Below are positions 1 to 8,873 of a DNA stretch of 64,000 bases, in pieces (the stretch's first letter is position 1; every line of letters starts with the position of its first letter). The position numbers and the translations under genes were made by a program. The notes under the pieces were generated by a model. That model made no database searches. It saw only the letters and a list, made by a program, of their open reading frames with translations, and was not told the origin of the DNA. The stretch covers positions 124,001-188,000 of the forward strand of contig NZ_FNQZ01000005.1 of the NCBI RefSeq assembly GCF_900107545.1, given 5' to 3'. The stretch is from Pseudobutyrivibrio sp. ACV-2 (GTDB taxonomy: Bacteria; Bacillota; Clostridia; Lachnospirales; Lachnospiraceae).

Positions 1-130
1 TCGTAATTGTAGTAACTGTCAGAGATATTGCTCCATACCAAAATGGGTCTTGTCCTTCTATTCCGGATTTACGATATACTGCTGCTACAGCAGAAAGAAA
101 ACACGCTACAAAAGAAAGTACTATCCACAT
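1..130 (-). CDS. Small membrane protein, 3' part cut by window edge
   Basis: A reading frame opens at an ATG at 128-130 and runs off the left edge with 43 codons visible. A GAGGGC ribosome site lies about 9 bases upstream, which supports the start. The first 18 residues (MWIVLSFVACFLSAVAAVY) form one hydrophobic helix followed by Arg and Lys, so the protein is probably membrane-anchored. It lies 27 bases after the oppF stop on the same strand and could be the last gene of the opp transcript. I do not recognise the family. Confidence 0.5.
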   Translation of the reverse strand, partial: MWIVLSFVACFLSAVAAVYRKSGIEGQDPFWYGAISLTVTTIT

Positions 131-157
131 AATTTTGCCCTCAATTTCTGATAAACG

Positions 158-1090
158 CTACACCCAGGCCTCAAACTCCTCATCGGTGCACTTTACATAG
201 TGACTACCGCTTACAAGGTGCTCTGTGCCCTTGTTGTAATCTATTCCAGATGTCTTGTAGTCGTAGGTCTCTGAGACTCTGTTTTTCTCCAGGATAGGGT
301 TTGGCTCAGGGATTGCTGAGAGCAAACTCTTGGTGTATGGATGAATAGGATTTGAGAAAATCTCGTCCGTTGTTCCTGTCTCCAAAAGGTGACCTAAATG
401 AAGTACACCGATTCTGTCTGAGATGTACTTAACCATTGAAAGGTCATGGGCAATAAATAAGTAAGCTGCACCTGTCTCCTGCTGGATGTCCTTCATAAGG
501 TTTACAACCTGAGCCTGAATTGAAACATCAAGAGCTGAGATACACTCATCAGCGATGATAAGCTTTGGATTCATAATCAGAGCCCGGGCTATTCCTACAC
601 GCTGTCTCTGTCCACCTGAGAACTGGTGAGGATAGCGGGAAATGTGCTCTGGTGCAAGACCAACTTTCGCAAGGATTGCCTTAATCTGACGGTCACGGTC
701 GGCTCTGTCCTTGTAGGTGTGATGAATATCAAGGCCCTCACCGATGATATCTCCAACCTTCTTTCGAGGGTTCAGTGATGACATAGGATCCTGGAAAATC
801 ATCTGCATCTGAGTTCTTAACATCTTCTTGTCTGATTTTCCAAGTTTTCCACTGATGTCCACATCGTTGAAAGTCACCTTGCCCTCTGTAGGATTGTAAA
901 GGCGAATGATACTTCTTCCGATGGTAGATTTTCCAGAGCCAGACTCTCCAACAAGACCGTAGGTCTCCCCTGGATAAATCTCGAAGGATACTCCCTCAAC
1001 TGCCTTTACAGTGTAGTTCTTGCTGATAGGGAAATGCTGCTTTAATCCCTCCACCTTTAAAAGAGGCTTGTCATTATAATTCACTGCCAT
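158..1090 (-). CDS. oppF: Oligopeptide ABC transporter ATP-binding protein OppF
   Basis: Cytoplasmic ATPase subunit that, with OppD, powers peptide uptake through OppBC. The 310 residues carry Walker A GESGSGKS at 48-55, the signature SGGQRQR near 158, a Walker B LIIADE and the H-loop IAHDLS. The C-terminal extension (HPYTKSLLSAIPEP) is the usual oligopeptide/dipeptide transporter C-terminal domain. Its start overlaps the oppD stop by 17 bp, so translation is probably coupled. It is the last recognised gene of oppABCDF. Substrate (oligopeptide or dipeptide) cannot be settled from sequence. Confidence 0.93.
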   Translation of the reverse strand: MAVNYNDKPLLKVEGLKQHFPISKNYTVKAVEGVSFEIYPGETYGLVGESGSGKSTIGRSIIRLYNPTEGKVTFNDVDISGKLGKSDKKMLRTQMQMIFQDPMSSLNPRKKVGDIIGEGLDIHHTYKDRADRDRQIKAILAKVGLAPEHISRYPHQFSGGQRQRVGIARALIMNPKLIIADECISALDVSIQAQVVNLMKDIQQETGAAYLFIAHDLSMVKYISDRIGVLHLGHLLETGTTDEIFSNPIHPYTKSLLSAIPEPNPILEKNRVSETYDYKTSGIDYNKGTEHLVSGSHYVKCTDEEFEAWV

Positions 1091-2159
1091 ATTCTGCTGC
1101 CTCCTTCTTCATTCTCTCTAATCTTTCCTTCAACTCCTTAGGCATCTCAACCTTTGGAGCGCGCTCATCCAACAGCCAGGTTGCTGCATAATGAGTCTCT
1201 GTTACCTTAAACATTGGTGGATCAAGCTTGTCATCAATGTTAAGGGCATACTGATTTCTAGGTGCAAAAGCATCTCCAGGCTTCTCATTCAAAAGATTTG
1301 GTGGTGAACCAGGAATTGTGTAAAGTCTTGGATCATCAGTATTCAAATCTGGCATTGCAGAAAGAAGTCCCCAGGTATATGGATGACGTGGGTCATAGAA
1401 AATCTCGTTAATCTTGCCCTTCTCCACAATCTTGCCAGCGTACATAACGTTAACGTAATCAGCCACCTTTGCAACAACGCCCAGGTCATGTGTGATGTAG
1501 ATAACTGAAATTCCACGCTCGTTCTGAACCTTCTTGATAAGTTCAATAATCTTTGCCTGAATTGTAACATCAAGGGCTGTGGTTGGCTCATCGCAGATAA
1601 GCAAATCAGGGTCACAGGAAAGTGCGATGGCGATAACCACACGCTGTCTCATACCACCTGAAAGTTGATGTGGATACTGCTTCATTCTCTTTTCAGCATC
1701 CTGAATTCCAACCTCTTTCAATAGAGAAATAGACTTCTGTCTAGCCTCCTCCTTTGACATTTTAAAATGCCATAAGAGACCTTCCATCAGCTGCTTGCCG
1801 ATGGTCATAGTAGGGTCTAAGGATGTCATTGGATCCTGGAAAACCATGGCAATTCTTTTACCATTGATATGCTTTCTAATCCATCTCTTATCCTTTTTAA
1901 GGATATCTACAATCTGCTTACCCTCAGCATTTTCATATTTAAACTCGATAGTTCCAGAGTTTACTGTTGCATTTTTTGCGAGAATTCCCATAGCAGCTTT
2001 CATGGTTACAGACTTTCCTGAGCCTGACTCACCAACGATTGCCACTGTCTCGCCCTTTTCCAAATCGATATTGATTCCGCGAATCGCATGAACATTTCCT
2101 GCAGTTGTCTTGAAAGAAATATCAAGGTCGCGAATATCTAAAATAAAATCTTCATTCAT
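1074..2159 (-). CDS. oppD: Oligopeptide ABC transporter ATP-binding protein OppD
   Basis: Second ATPase of the peptide importer, 361 residues. Walker A GESGSGKS is at 43-50, the signature LSGGMRQR and Walker B LLICDEP follow, then the H-loop ITHDLG. The conserved tail (HPYTWGLLSAMPDL, then IPGSPPNLL) marks the OppD/DppD type. The gene starts 10 bases after oppC and overlaps oppF by 17 bp, giving a compact operon. An insertion of about 15 residues after the N-terminal part of the ABC domain (AEGKQIVDILKKDKRW) is common in clostridial OppD. Confidence 0.93.
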   Translation of the reverse strand: MNEDFILDIRDLDISFKTTAGNVHAIRGINIDLEKGETVAIVGESGSGKSVTMKAAMGILAKNATVNSGTIEFKYENAEGKQIVDILKKDKRWIRKHINGKRIAMVFQDPMTSLDPTMTIGKQLMEGLLWHFKMSKEEARQKSISLLKEVGIQDAEKRMKQYPHQLSGGMRQRVVIAIALSCDPDLLICDEPTTALDVTIQAKIIELIKKVQNERGISVIYITHDLGVVAKVADYVNVMYAGKIVEKGKINEIFYDPRHPYTWGLLSAMPDLNTDDPRLYTIPGSPPNLLNEKPGDAFAPRNQYALNIDDKLDPPMFKVTETHYAATWLLDERAPKVEMPKELKERLERMKKEAAEYGSEL

Positions 2160-2169
2160 GTTAAGTACC

Positions 2170-3210
2170 TCACATTTCTTTCATCTTAGGATCGAAGGCT
2201 TCACGTAAGCCGTCGCCAAGCAAGTTAAAGCTAAGCATCAAAAGTGCCATGATAATGATTGGTGGAATAATCTGATATGGATGAGTTGTAAATGAATTGT
2301 AACCATCCGAAATCAGTGAACCAAGAGAGCACTTTGGAACTGGAATACCAAGACCTACGAAGCTTAAGAAAGCCTCTGTGAAAATAGCTGTAGGAATTGA
2401 GAACATAACCTGAGTGATAACTGGTCCAACAATATTTGGAAGTACCTCTTTAAAGATGATGAAGAAGCTTCCTGCACCAAGGGTTCTTGAAGCCAGAACA
2501 AATTCCTGTTCCTTAAGCTTGAGCATTTCTGCTCTGGCAATTCGGCTCATACCTACCCACTCTGTTAAAAGCAATGCGAAGATTATTGTGAGCATACCTG
2601 GCTTTAAAATCAAAAGCAAAAGTGTCACGATAACAAGTCGAGGAATACCATTACAAATCTCAAGGATTCTCTGCATTACCATATCAATCTTGCCACCAAA
2701 GAATCCAGAAATCAGACCGTAACTCATACCAATAATCATATCGATAAGAGCTGCTGCAATGGCGATGATAAGGGAAACTCTGGTACCTTCCCAGCAACGT
2801 GTCCAAAGGTCACGACCATAGATATCACTACCAAACCAATAGTAGGTATCTGTCAGGCCACCCTCTTCATATTTGTTGACCTGAATATCTCCAACTGAGG
2901 TGGTCATAGTTTCTGATCCGTTGAAGAAGCTAAGCCACGAAAGCCACTCAACTCTAGGAGCAAGATTCTTCTCCTCCTGAATCATTCCATCGTAGGTGTA
3001 ATCATTCATACCCGGTCCAATTATCGCAAATACGATAATCAGTAAAATCATAATCAGACCGATTACAGCACTTCTTTTATTGAAGAATCTTATAACTACT
3101 TCCTTCCAAAAATTCTGGGAAGCAAAGTTTGAATCCAAGCCTAATTCTTCTGTATTGTTCTTCAGCTTGAAATCATCTTCTGTAGGGATATATGTTGCAA
3201 TATCACTCAT
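2170..3210 (-). CDS. oppC: Oligopeptide ABC transporter permease OppC
   Basis: Inner-membrane permease, 346 residues. I place the start at the ATG at 3208-3210 (MSDIATYIP), which follows a GGAGG site and lies one base after the oppB stop; the frame stays open upstream, but that part overlaps oppB. The N-terminal OppC segment (FFNKRSAVIGLIMILLII) is followed by a periplasmic-side loop and the core permease with the EAA-like motif (EMLKLKEQEFVLASRTLGAG) and PNIVGPVI. About six membrane segments are visible. Confidence 0.92.
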   Translation of the reverse strand: MSDIATYIPTEDDFKLKNNTEELGLDSNFASQNFWKEVVIRFFNKRSAVIGLIMILLIIVFAIIGPGMNDYTYDGMIQEEKNLAPRVEWLSWLSFFNGSETMTTSVGDIQVNKYEEGGLTDTYYWFGSDIYGRDLWTRCWEGTRVSLIIAIAAALIDMIIGMSYGLISGFFGGKIDMVMQRILEICNGIPRLVIVTLLLLILKPGMLTIIFALLLTEWVGMSRIARAEMLKLKEQEFVLASRTLGAGSFFIIFKEVLPNIVGPVITQVMFSIPTAIFTEAFLSFVGLGIPVPKCSLGSLISDGYNSFTTHPYQIIPPIIIMALLMLSFNLLGDGLREAFDPKMKEM

Positions 3211-3211
3211 C

Positions 3212-4147
3212 TTAGTCTCCCTCCTTTCCCAGACGAATTCTTGGATCGATGATTCCGTAAAGGATATCAACCACAAGCATTATGGCAATGTACATTGCCG
3301 AATAGATAAAGCTCAAAGCAATAACCACGTTGTAGTCGTTGGACTGAATTGCATTTACAAGCAAGCTACCAACACCAGGAATTGCAAAAATCTTTTCTAC
3401 TACCAGAGAACCTGTCATCAAATCAACGATGAGTGGAGCAAGTACAGTAATGATAGGAATAAGTGCGTTTCTTAATGCGTGGGAGAAAATCAATTTTCTT
3501 CCAGACAAGCCCTTACTCTCTGCAAGAAGCATATACTCGCTGCCAAGAACCTCAATCATTTCTGTTCTAGTGAATCTGGCGATTGATGCCATTGTAAACA
3601 TTGAAAGAGCAATTGATGGCATAACGCTGGAATTTAATTCATCTGCAGTGCTGTAGAGCATTGGGAAAAGTTTCCATTTGAAGCCAAGTGTGAAGCTCAG
3701 TCCTAACGCAAATACATATGAGGGCACAGACACTCCGATTACCGATATGATGGTACATATGGTATCCAAAATGGTGTCCTTTTTCAGTGCCGCAATCAAA
3801 CCTAAAATAAGGCCTACCAAGGCACCTAAAAGCACTGCAAAAAATCCTATTCTGATAGAAATTGGAAGTCGTGACTGAATCAACTGTGAAATTGGAGTGT
3901 TCTTTGAGATGTTGTAACTTACACCAAAATCTCCTTTACACATATTCACAACATACTGTCCGAACTGGACTACGATTGGTTGATCTAACCCGTACTTTGA
4001 ATAAAGAACCTGACGCTGATCCTCTGATAACTTTTCATCGTTGAAAGGTGAACCTGGCATTAAATGCATCAGTATGAAAAGTACCAGAATGATGGCAAGC
4101 AAAGTTCCAATAGAAGTTAGAACTCTTTTTAAGATATACTTTTTCAC
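3212..4147 (-). CDS. oppB: Oligopeptide ABC transporter permease OppB
   Basis: Partner permease of OppC, 311 residues from a GTG at 4145-4147. The GTG is chosen because AAAGGAG lies 8 bases upstream and because the product then begins VKKYILKRVLTSIGTL, the normal OppB start; the longer open frame would read through two intercistronic hairpins. Hallmarks are PGSPF in the first loop, the EAA motif (TEMIEVLGSEYMLLAESKGLSG) and EKIFAIPGVGSLLVNAI. Only one base separates it from oppC. Confidence 0.92.
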   Translation of the reverse strand: MKKYILKRVLTSIGTLLAIILVLFILMHLMPGSPFNDEKLSEDQRQVLYSKYGLDQPIVVQFGQYVVNMCKGDFGVSYNISKNTPISQLIQSRLPISIRIGFFAVLLGALVGLILGLIAALKKDTILDTICTIISVIGVSVPSYVFALGLSFTLGFKWKLFPMLYSTADELNSSVMPSIALSMFTMASIARFTRTEMIEVLGSEYMLLAESKGLSGRKLIFSHALRNALIPIITVLAPLIVDLMTGSLVVEKIFAIPGVGSLLVNAIQSNDYNVVIALSFIYSAMYIAIMLVVDILYGIIDPRIRLGKEGD

Positions 4148-4171
4148 TACATTATCTCCTTTAAAATATTT

Positions 4172-4249
4172 CTTTAAGAATAGGGAAAACTCCTTTTCCA
4201 CATTCTTAAAAAAGTATTGGGCCACACCTTAAATATCAAAGCATGGCCC
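4172..4249 (-). terminator. Tandem intercistronic hairpins between oppA and oppB
   Basis: Two inverted repeats sit between the oppA stop and the oppB ribosome site. The first reached by polymerase pairs 4244-4249 with 4219-4224 (GGGCCA/TGGCCC) and is followed by a T-rich stretch. The second pairs 4202-4211 with 4172-4181, with a nested GGAAAA/TTTTCC stem. Such hairpins usually cause partial termination or protect the 5' mRNA, giving more binding protein than permease. That role is inferred. Confidence 0.6.
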
Positions 4250-4276
4250 GCCCTTTAATCAATAATCAAAAGCTTC

Positions 4277-5932
4277 TTACTGCTTTACTGTATCCTTGAA
4301 TACTCTGTTAAGTGCTACAGGGTGGAAGTCAATTCCTGTTACGTTTGACTTAACAAGTGTAGCGTTTGCTGCTGTGTAGATTGGGAAGATAACTGCTTCT
4401 TCCATTACAATCTGCTCTGCATCGTAAAGTCTTGTACGTCTAGCATCAAGCTCTGTGCAAAGATCTCCAGTTGTGCACTCAGCGATGATTGAATCATACT
4501 CTGGGTTTGTCCATAAACCGTAGTTGTTTGAGCAATCTGTTACCCACATACCAAGATATGTCATAGGATCATCATAGTCAGGTCCCCATCTTGTAAGACC
4601 AAGCTCGTAGTTGCCTTCCTGAAGATCCTGAACACGCTGCTTCTTTGGCTCTGTTACGATTTCAACTGTAAGACCTGGAAGAGCTGCCTCCCACTCAGAC
4701 TTAAGAACTGTAGCAACCTTCTTTGGAGCATCGTCATCATCAACTACCATCTCAAGTGTGATTGAATCTGTTCCTAACTCCTTGAGACCTTCCTCCCAGT
4801 ACTTAGCTGCTGCATCTGCATCGTCTGCACAAACAGACTTGAACTTATCCTGATCAGCTGAGAAATCTGCTGAGAAGTCGCGTGGTACAGCGGTGTATGT
4901 TGGAAGTGAACCATCGTTAAGCTGGCTTGTTACGTCAACACGGTTGATAGCGTTTGAAAGTGCAAGTCTGATGTTAAGATTGTCAAGCTCCTTAACAGCG
5001 CTAATATTTGGAGTTACATACCAAAGATAACCAGCACCAATTGTCTGGAACTCAGGGTCTACAGAAACCTGCTCAACCTGATCACCATTTACAAGTGTGA
5101 TATCAAGGTCGCCATTCTGGTAGCTCATAAGCGCTGTCTGTGAATCCTGGATAACCTGATAGTTAAGTCCTGATAACTGAACTCTTGAAGCATCGTAGTA
5201 ATCAGCATTCTTTGTAAGGTGGAAAGCTGTTGCTGCTGGCTCGTAAGAATCTAAAACGAAAGCACCGTTTGAAAGTGTTGTCTCAGGGCTTGTTCCAAAT
5301 GTATCTCCGCAAGATGTGAAGAACTCCTCATTTACTGGATAGAAAGTTGGGAAATACATAAGTGAAAGGAAATATGAAACAGGAACATTGAGTGAAACCT
5401 CCAGTGTGTAATCATCAACTGCTGTTACACCAAGTTCGCTCTTATCCTTCTCACCTGCGATAATTGCCTCTGCATTTACAATCTGACCGATGTCGCTAAG
5501 CATGTATGAGTACTCTGAAGCAACCTCAGGGTCAACTGCTCTCTGCCAAGCAAAAACGAAATCTGCTGCTGTAACTGCTGTGCCATTGCTCCACTTTGCA
5601 TCCTGACGAAGCTTGAAGGTGTATGTAAGTCCGTCCTCAGAAACCTCATAGCTTTCAGCGATAGCATTTACGGGGTTACCATCACTATCCATCTGCATAA
5701 GTCCGTCTGTGTAGTCTGCGATAACCTCGAAGGATGTACCGTCTGTTGCCTGCTGTGGGTCAAGTGACTCAACAGGTGTTTCAATCATTACATTTAAGTC
5801 GCTAGAAGCAGATGCTGTCTGAGCACCGCCTTCAGCTGTGGTTGCTGCTGTGTCAGCGCTCTTGCTGCCGCAACCTGCCATTCCAATAGCCATAGTAGCT
5901 GCGAGAACAAAGGCTAAAATTCTTTTCTTCAT
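4277..5932 (-). CDS. oppA: Peptide ABC transporter substrate-binding lipoprotein OppA
   Basis: Extracellular solute-binding protein of family 5, 551 residues. The start is the ATG at 5930-5932, preceded by GAGAGGAG. The signal peptide ends in a lipobox (AIGMAGC), so the mature protein is lipid-anchored through Cys. The SBP_bac_5 signature region (ESYEVSEDGLTYTFKLRQDAKWSNG) is clear, as is a typical C-terminal region (RWGPDYDDPMTYLGMW). First gene of the opp operon, with its own promoter and leader hairpin. Confidence 0.93.
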   Translation of the reverse strand: MKKRILAFVLAATMAIGMAGCGSKSADTAATTAEGGAQTASASSDLNVMIETPVESLDPQQATDGTSFEVIADYTDGLMQMDSDGNPVNAIAESYEVSEDGLTYTFKLRQDAKWSNGTAVTAADFVFAWQRAVDPEVASEYSYMLSDIGQIVNAEAIIAGEKDKSELGVTAVDDYTLEVSLNVPVSYFLSLMYFPTFYPVNEEFFTSCGDTFGTSPETTLSNGAFVLDSYEPAATAFHLTKNADYYDASRVQLSGLNYQVIQDSQTALMSYQNGDLDITLVNGDQVEQVSVDPEFQTIGAGYLWYVTPNISAVKELDNLNIRLALSNAINRVDVTSQLNDGSLPTYTAVPRDFSADFSADQDKFKSVCADDADAAAKYWEEGLKELGTDSITLEMVVDDDDAPKKVATVLKSEWEAALPGLTVEIVTEPKKQRVQDLQEGNYELGLTRWGPDYDDPMTYLGMWVTDCSNNYGLWTNPEYDSIIAECTTGDLCTELDARRTRLYDAEQIVMEEAVIFPIYTAANATLVKSNVTGIDFHPVALNRVFKDTVKQ

Positions 5933-5966
5933 ATTGATTCTCCTCTCATAATTGTTTAAAAAAAGC

Positions 5967-6043
5967 ACAGTGAAGGCTTTCACACTGTAGCACTTCACTG
6001 TACTGATGTATTAAACTATAACCAATTACTTTAGCGATGTAAA
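5967..6043 (-). promoter_or_regulatory. oppA promoter and 5' leader hairpin
   Basis: Read on the minus strand there is TTTACA (6038-6043), a 17-base spacer and TATAGT (6015-6020). About ten bases further on a 9-bp stem forms between 5993-6001 and 5967-5975, followed by GC and seven T residues. The ribosome site starts about 20 bases later. The hairpin plus T-run has the form of an intrinsic terminator, but it lies inside the oppA leader. It may be an attenuator or a 5' mRNA-stabilising hairpin. Confidence 0.65.
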
Positions 6044-6133
6044 GAGTAAAATTAAATTTTTATTAAAATTTTCTTGATGGGTAGTTATCAAATCATTTTA
6101 TAATAATCAAAAAGTGTTCTTTACTAAGGTCAT

Positions 6134-8056
6134 TTAAAGCTCTTCCAGTTCTTTTAACCAAATGTTTGCGCAGGCATCTGATGGCATACGCAAATCTCCT
6201 CTTGGAGAAACTGCCACTGAACCAACCTTTGGCCCATCTGGCAAACAACTTCTCTTGAAATGCTGTGCGAAAAATCTTCTATAGAAGGTCTTCTCCCATT
6301 TTAAGATTGTTTCATCATCATACTGATTCGTAAATGCGATATGGGCAAGGCGGAAAATCTTTGCAGGTGTCTGTGCCAGTCTCAGCATGTGATACAGGAA
6401 GAAATCATGGAGTTCATATGGTCCCACCAAGTCCTCTGTCTTCTGGGAAATCTGTCCCTCTGTTGGAGGAAGCAACTCTGGTGATACTGGCGTATCCAAA
6501 ACATCGTATAGTGTTTTGCTAAGCTGCTGATTTTCCACTGTATCTGCATAGTACTTTACAAGGTAGCGAACCAGGGTCTTTGGCACGGAAGCATTCACAG
6601 CGTACATAGACATATGGTCCCCGTTATAGGTGGCCCAGCCTAGGGCAAGTTCCGACAAATCTCCTGTACCAATTACTATTCCGTTCTCCTGATTTGCAAT
6701 ATCCATCAACAGCTGGGTTCGCTCTCTTGCCTGGCTGTTTTCATAAGTGATGTCATGTTTTGACGGATCATGATTGATGTCTGCGAAATGTTGGTTTACT
6801 GCTGCACTAATGTTTATTTCCTTAAAGGTGGCTCCAGTTTCTTTTATTAATCTTACTGCATTGTCATAGGTCCTGTCTGTGGTGCCGAAGCCTGGCATGG
6901 TTACAGCAATTATTCCCTTTCGATCAAGGTTTAAATAATCGAAGGCTTTAAGGGTCACAAGAAATGCCAGTGTGGAATCAAGTCCTCCTGATATTCCAAT
7001 AACTGCAGTTTTACAGTCTATATGTTCAAGTCGTTTCTTTAAGCCCATTGCCTGAATGGTGATAATTTCGTTGCAGCGTAGTTCTCGTTCTTCTACTGAT
7101 GAAGGCACGAATGGCTTTGGGTCGATAAAACGTGTGAGTTTCGTTTCTGAATTGTTTAAGACAAAATTCGTATATACGTATTGATTATATTCGCGGCTCT
7201 GGTCACCTGCTTCATAGGTGGTCATTCTCCTGCGCTCTGCCTCAAGGAATTTCATATCGATTTCGGTAACCAACATGTCTTCAGAGAAAATCTTTGAATC
7301 CCCTAAAAGCTTTCCATTTTCCGCTATGATATTATGGCCTGAATAAACTACATCCTGTGTAGATTCACTTGGGCCTGCCGATGCATAAATATATCCGCAA
7401 ACCAATCTTGCAGACTGACCACTTACCAACTCTCTACGGTATCTGTCCTTCCCAATAATCTGATCAGAGGCTGACAGATTTACTATGAGGTTTGCACCTG
7501 CCAAGGCATGGCTGATACTAGGTGGATTTGGCACCCATAAATCCTCGCATAACTCTACTGCAATTCTAATTGAAGGCATGACATCGCAGGTGAAAATTTG
7601 ATTGGTTGTTACAGGCACCTCATCTTCGCCAATTCGTATATACGTATTCAGGTCTTTTCCAGAATGAAAATGTCGTGCTTCGTAAAACTCGTTGTAATTA
7701 GGTAGAAATGTCTTTGGAACAATTCCAACTACTCTGCCTTTGTTAATTGCGGCTGCCACATTGTATAGTTTTCCCTTTATGGCAAGTGGCAGTCCCACAA
7801 ATATCAGGCCATCAACCTCCTTGGTGTGGGTACAAATAGTCCCCAGTCCTTCCACGGCTTCCTCCAGTAACCTGTCCTGCAAAAATAAATCCTGGCAGGT
7901 GTAGCCTGTGATGCAAAGTTCTGGAAAAACCATCACCTTAACACCTTCAGCCATCGCCTTATCAATCCACTGGCAGATTTCCTGACAGTTATAATCCACA
8001 TCTGCCACCTTCACCTTAGGGGTTACGGCAGCAACCTTTATAAATCCATCTTTCAT
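6134..8056 (-). CDS. nadE: Glutamine-dependent NAD+ synthase NadE
   Basis: Converts nicotinate adenine dinucleotide to NAD+, using ammonia released from glutamine. The 640 residues hold an N-terminal nitrilase-like glutaminase domain (about 1-270; catalytic Cys in VELCEDLWVP, lysine in VPKTFLPNYNEFYE) and a C-terminal NAD synthetase domain with the ATP P-loop GISGGLDSTLA near 360 and the segment GTGDLSELALGWATYNGDH. I choose the ATG at 8054-8056 (MKDGFIKVAA), preceded by GGAAAGAAG; an in-frame ATG at 8077 lacks a ribosome site. A short, internally deleted copy lies at 23717-23977. Confidence 0.95.
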   Translation of the reverse strand: MKDGFIKVAAVTPKVKVADVDYNCQEICQWIDKAMAEGVKVMVFPELCITGYTCQDLFLQDRLLEEAVEGLGTICTHTKEVDGLIFVGLPLAIKGKLYNVAAAINKGRVVGIVPKTFLPNYNEFYEARHFHSGKDLNTYIRIGEDEVPVTTNQIFTCDVMPSIRIAVELCEDLWVPNPPSISHALAGANLIVNLSASDQIIGKDRYRRELVSGQSARLVCGYIYASAGPSESTQDVVYSGHNIIAENGKLLGDSKIFSEDMLVTEIDMKFLEAERRRMTTYEAGDQSREYNQYVYTNFVLNNSETKLTRFIDPKPFVPSSVEERELRCNEIITIQAMGLKKRLEHIDCKTAVIGISGGLDSTLAFLVTLKAFDYLNLDRKGIIAVTMPGFGTTDRTYDNAVRLIKETGATFKEINISAAVNQHFADINHDPSKHDITYENSQARERTQLLMDIANQENGIVIGTGDLSELALGWATYNGDHMSMYAVNASVPKTLVRYLVKYYADTVENQQLSKTLYDVLDTPVSPELLPPTEGQISQKTEDLVGPYELHDFFLYHMLRLAQTPAKIFRLAHIAFTNQYDDETILKWEKTFYRRFFAQHFKRSCLPDGPKVGSVAVSPRGDLRMPSDACANIWLKELEEL

Positions 8057-8089
8057 TGTCTCAATTCTTCTTTCCATATAAATAAATAT

Positions 8090-8134
8090 AAAAAAGCAGA
8101 CAATTAGCCCTTGGTGGGACATCATTGTCTGCTT
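8090..8134 (-). promoter_or_regulatory. Terminator-like leader hairpin of nadE
   Basis: A perfect 11-bp stem pairs 8124-8134 with 8094-8104 around a 19-base loop and is followed on the minus strand by six T residues. The nadE start is 34 bases downstream and an AT-rich minus-10-like TATTATATA lies just upstream, so the hairpin is at the very 5' end of the mRNA. The same element is kept in the decayed copy at 23893-23933, with one changed base in its loop. Confidence 0.6.
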
Positions 8135-8279
8135 AAATATATAATAGCACAATTTTGCAACAAATTGAGTTTATTTTTATGGAGATGTTATCATGAAGAC
8201 TACAACTAATGAAAGTTGATTTAAAGAAATTCATCCAAACATGGGTTACTGAGACACACCCCAAAATTGTTCCATTCAC

Positions 8280-8322
8280 AAAAAAAGAAAGCCTAGAGCA
8301 CTTGAATTATCAAGCATTCTAG
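8280..8322 (-). terminator. Intrinsic terminator (minus strand)
   Basis: The inverted repeat 8293-8322 (CTAGA and CTTGA arms) is followed on the minus strand by CTTTCTTTTTTTG. It would stop transcripts arriving from the 9 kb region before nadE. Confidence 0.6.
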
Positions 8323-8335
8323 ACTCTCGAACGTC

Positions 8336-8356
8336 GAGCGCGAGGCGGGACTCGAA
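8336..8356 (-). other. tRNA 3'-end-like fragment, possible attachment-site remnant
   Basis: On the minus strand the segment TTCGAGTCCCGCCTCGCGC resembles a T-loop, the 3' half of a T-stem and part of an acceptor stem. The 5' half of the T-stem and the rest of a tRNA are missing, so this is not a tRNA gene. Fragments of this kind are commonly left where integrases recombine into tRNA genes. The identification rests on a short match. Confidence 0.3.
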
Positions 8357-8655
8357 TATTGGGCGTGTTCGAAAACACTAGTAAATAGGAGGTTTGCAGG
8401 ACTGTCATTTTTATTTGTACCCGATTTGTACCCTTTTTTATGCTCTTGTCTTATCTATTATTTGGAGTAAAAAATGTACTCATAAAAGTACTAAGAAACT
8501 TGGAGTGTTCGATTGTAAAAACAGAACGTTTGTGCTAGATTTATTTATGCGGTTCATCCGCACTGAAAGTACCCATGACGAGGTGGAAATCTCCCGAGCC
8601 ATTCTATAAGGTGCTCCATGTATTTGGATGTCACTATGGAAGGGAGGTGACGCAT

Positions 8656-8778
8656 ATGTCGGACTATGAAATGTTGATGATTATGCTAACTGTGTTAGCA
8701 TTGCTTTTTACAGCTTGTGGTTTCCTACTTGCGTTGCTTAGCTTTCTCGATAAGAGAAACAACAAGCGAAAAAAATAA
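8656..8778 (+). CDS. Putative holin-like type I toxin, copy 1
   Basis: A 40-residue peptide starting MSDYEMLMIMLTVLALL, with one membrane helix and a basic tail (DKRNNKRKK). Length, MSxYE start, single helix and charged C-terminus match the Hol-Tox family of small membrane toxins in Firmicutes. GGGAGGTGA lies 7 bases before the ATG. A candidate promoter TTGTAA-N17-TAGATT and a GCGG-TTCAT-CCGC leader hairpin lie upstream, and an antisense RNA converges on the 3' end. A close paralog is at 50880-51002. No toxicity is shown by the sequence itself. Confidence 0.7.
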   Translation: MSDYEMLMIMLTVLALLFTACGFLLALLSFLDKRNNKRKK

Positions 8779-8873
8779 TGCCTCTCTCGTCTGCAAACGA
8801 AAGAGGCAGCTCTCACTGAGAGCTAAAGTCTTCTAAATTCGGGAGCATCCACTTTGGAGTGGGTGCTTTCTTT
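8775..8873 (-). ncRNA. Antisense RNA to toxin copy 1 (type I antitoxin candidate)
   Basis: A minus-strand promoter TTGAAT-N17-TATATT lies just right of 8873. The predicted RNA of about 100 nt begins with the hairpin at 8844-8867 (which on the plus strand ends the toxin mRNA), continues with the small stem AGCTCTC/GAGAGCT and ends at the stem 8780-8807, followed by a T-rich run inside the toxin 3' end. The layout of a 3' overlap between converging transcripts matches txpA/RatA-type modules. The same architecture is conserved at the second locus. Confidence 0.6.

Larger units (their letters stand above)
8179..8546. other. Non-coding scar between nadE and the toxin gene
   Basis: No supported gene. 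It holds a minus-strand intrinsic terminator (8280-8322), a small perfect hairpin CTCGA-ACG-TCGAG (8326-8338) and a tRNA 3'-end-like piece (8336-8356). Two copies of TTGTACCC occur near 8416-8434. The open frame starting at 8394 has no ribosome site and no recognisable product. It looks like the edge of a lost integrated element. Confidence 0.4.

Noticed and set aside
8057-8152. Longer start for nadE
   Set aside because: The extra codons cover the leader hairpin and have no ribosome site.
8336-8356. Complete tRNA gene
   Set aside because: Only a T-loop, half a T-stem and part of an acceptor stem are recognisable; no D-arm or anticodon arm can be built.
8394-8609. 71-codon plus-strand frame before toxin copy 1
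   Set aside because: No ribosome site, no domain; it covers the toxin promoter and leader.
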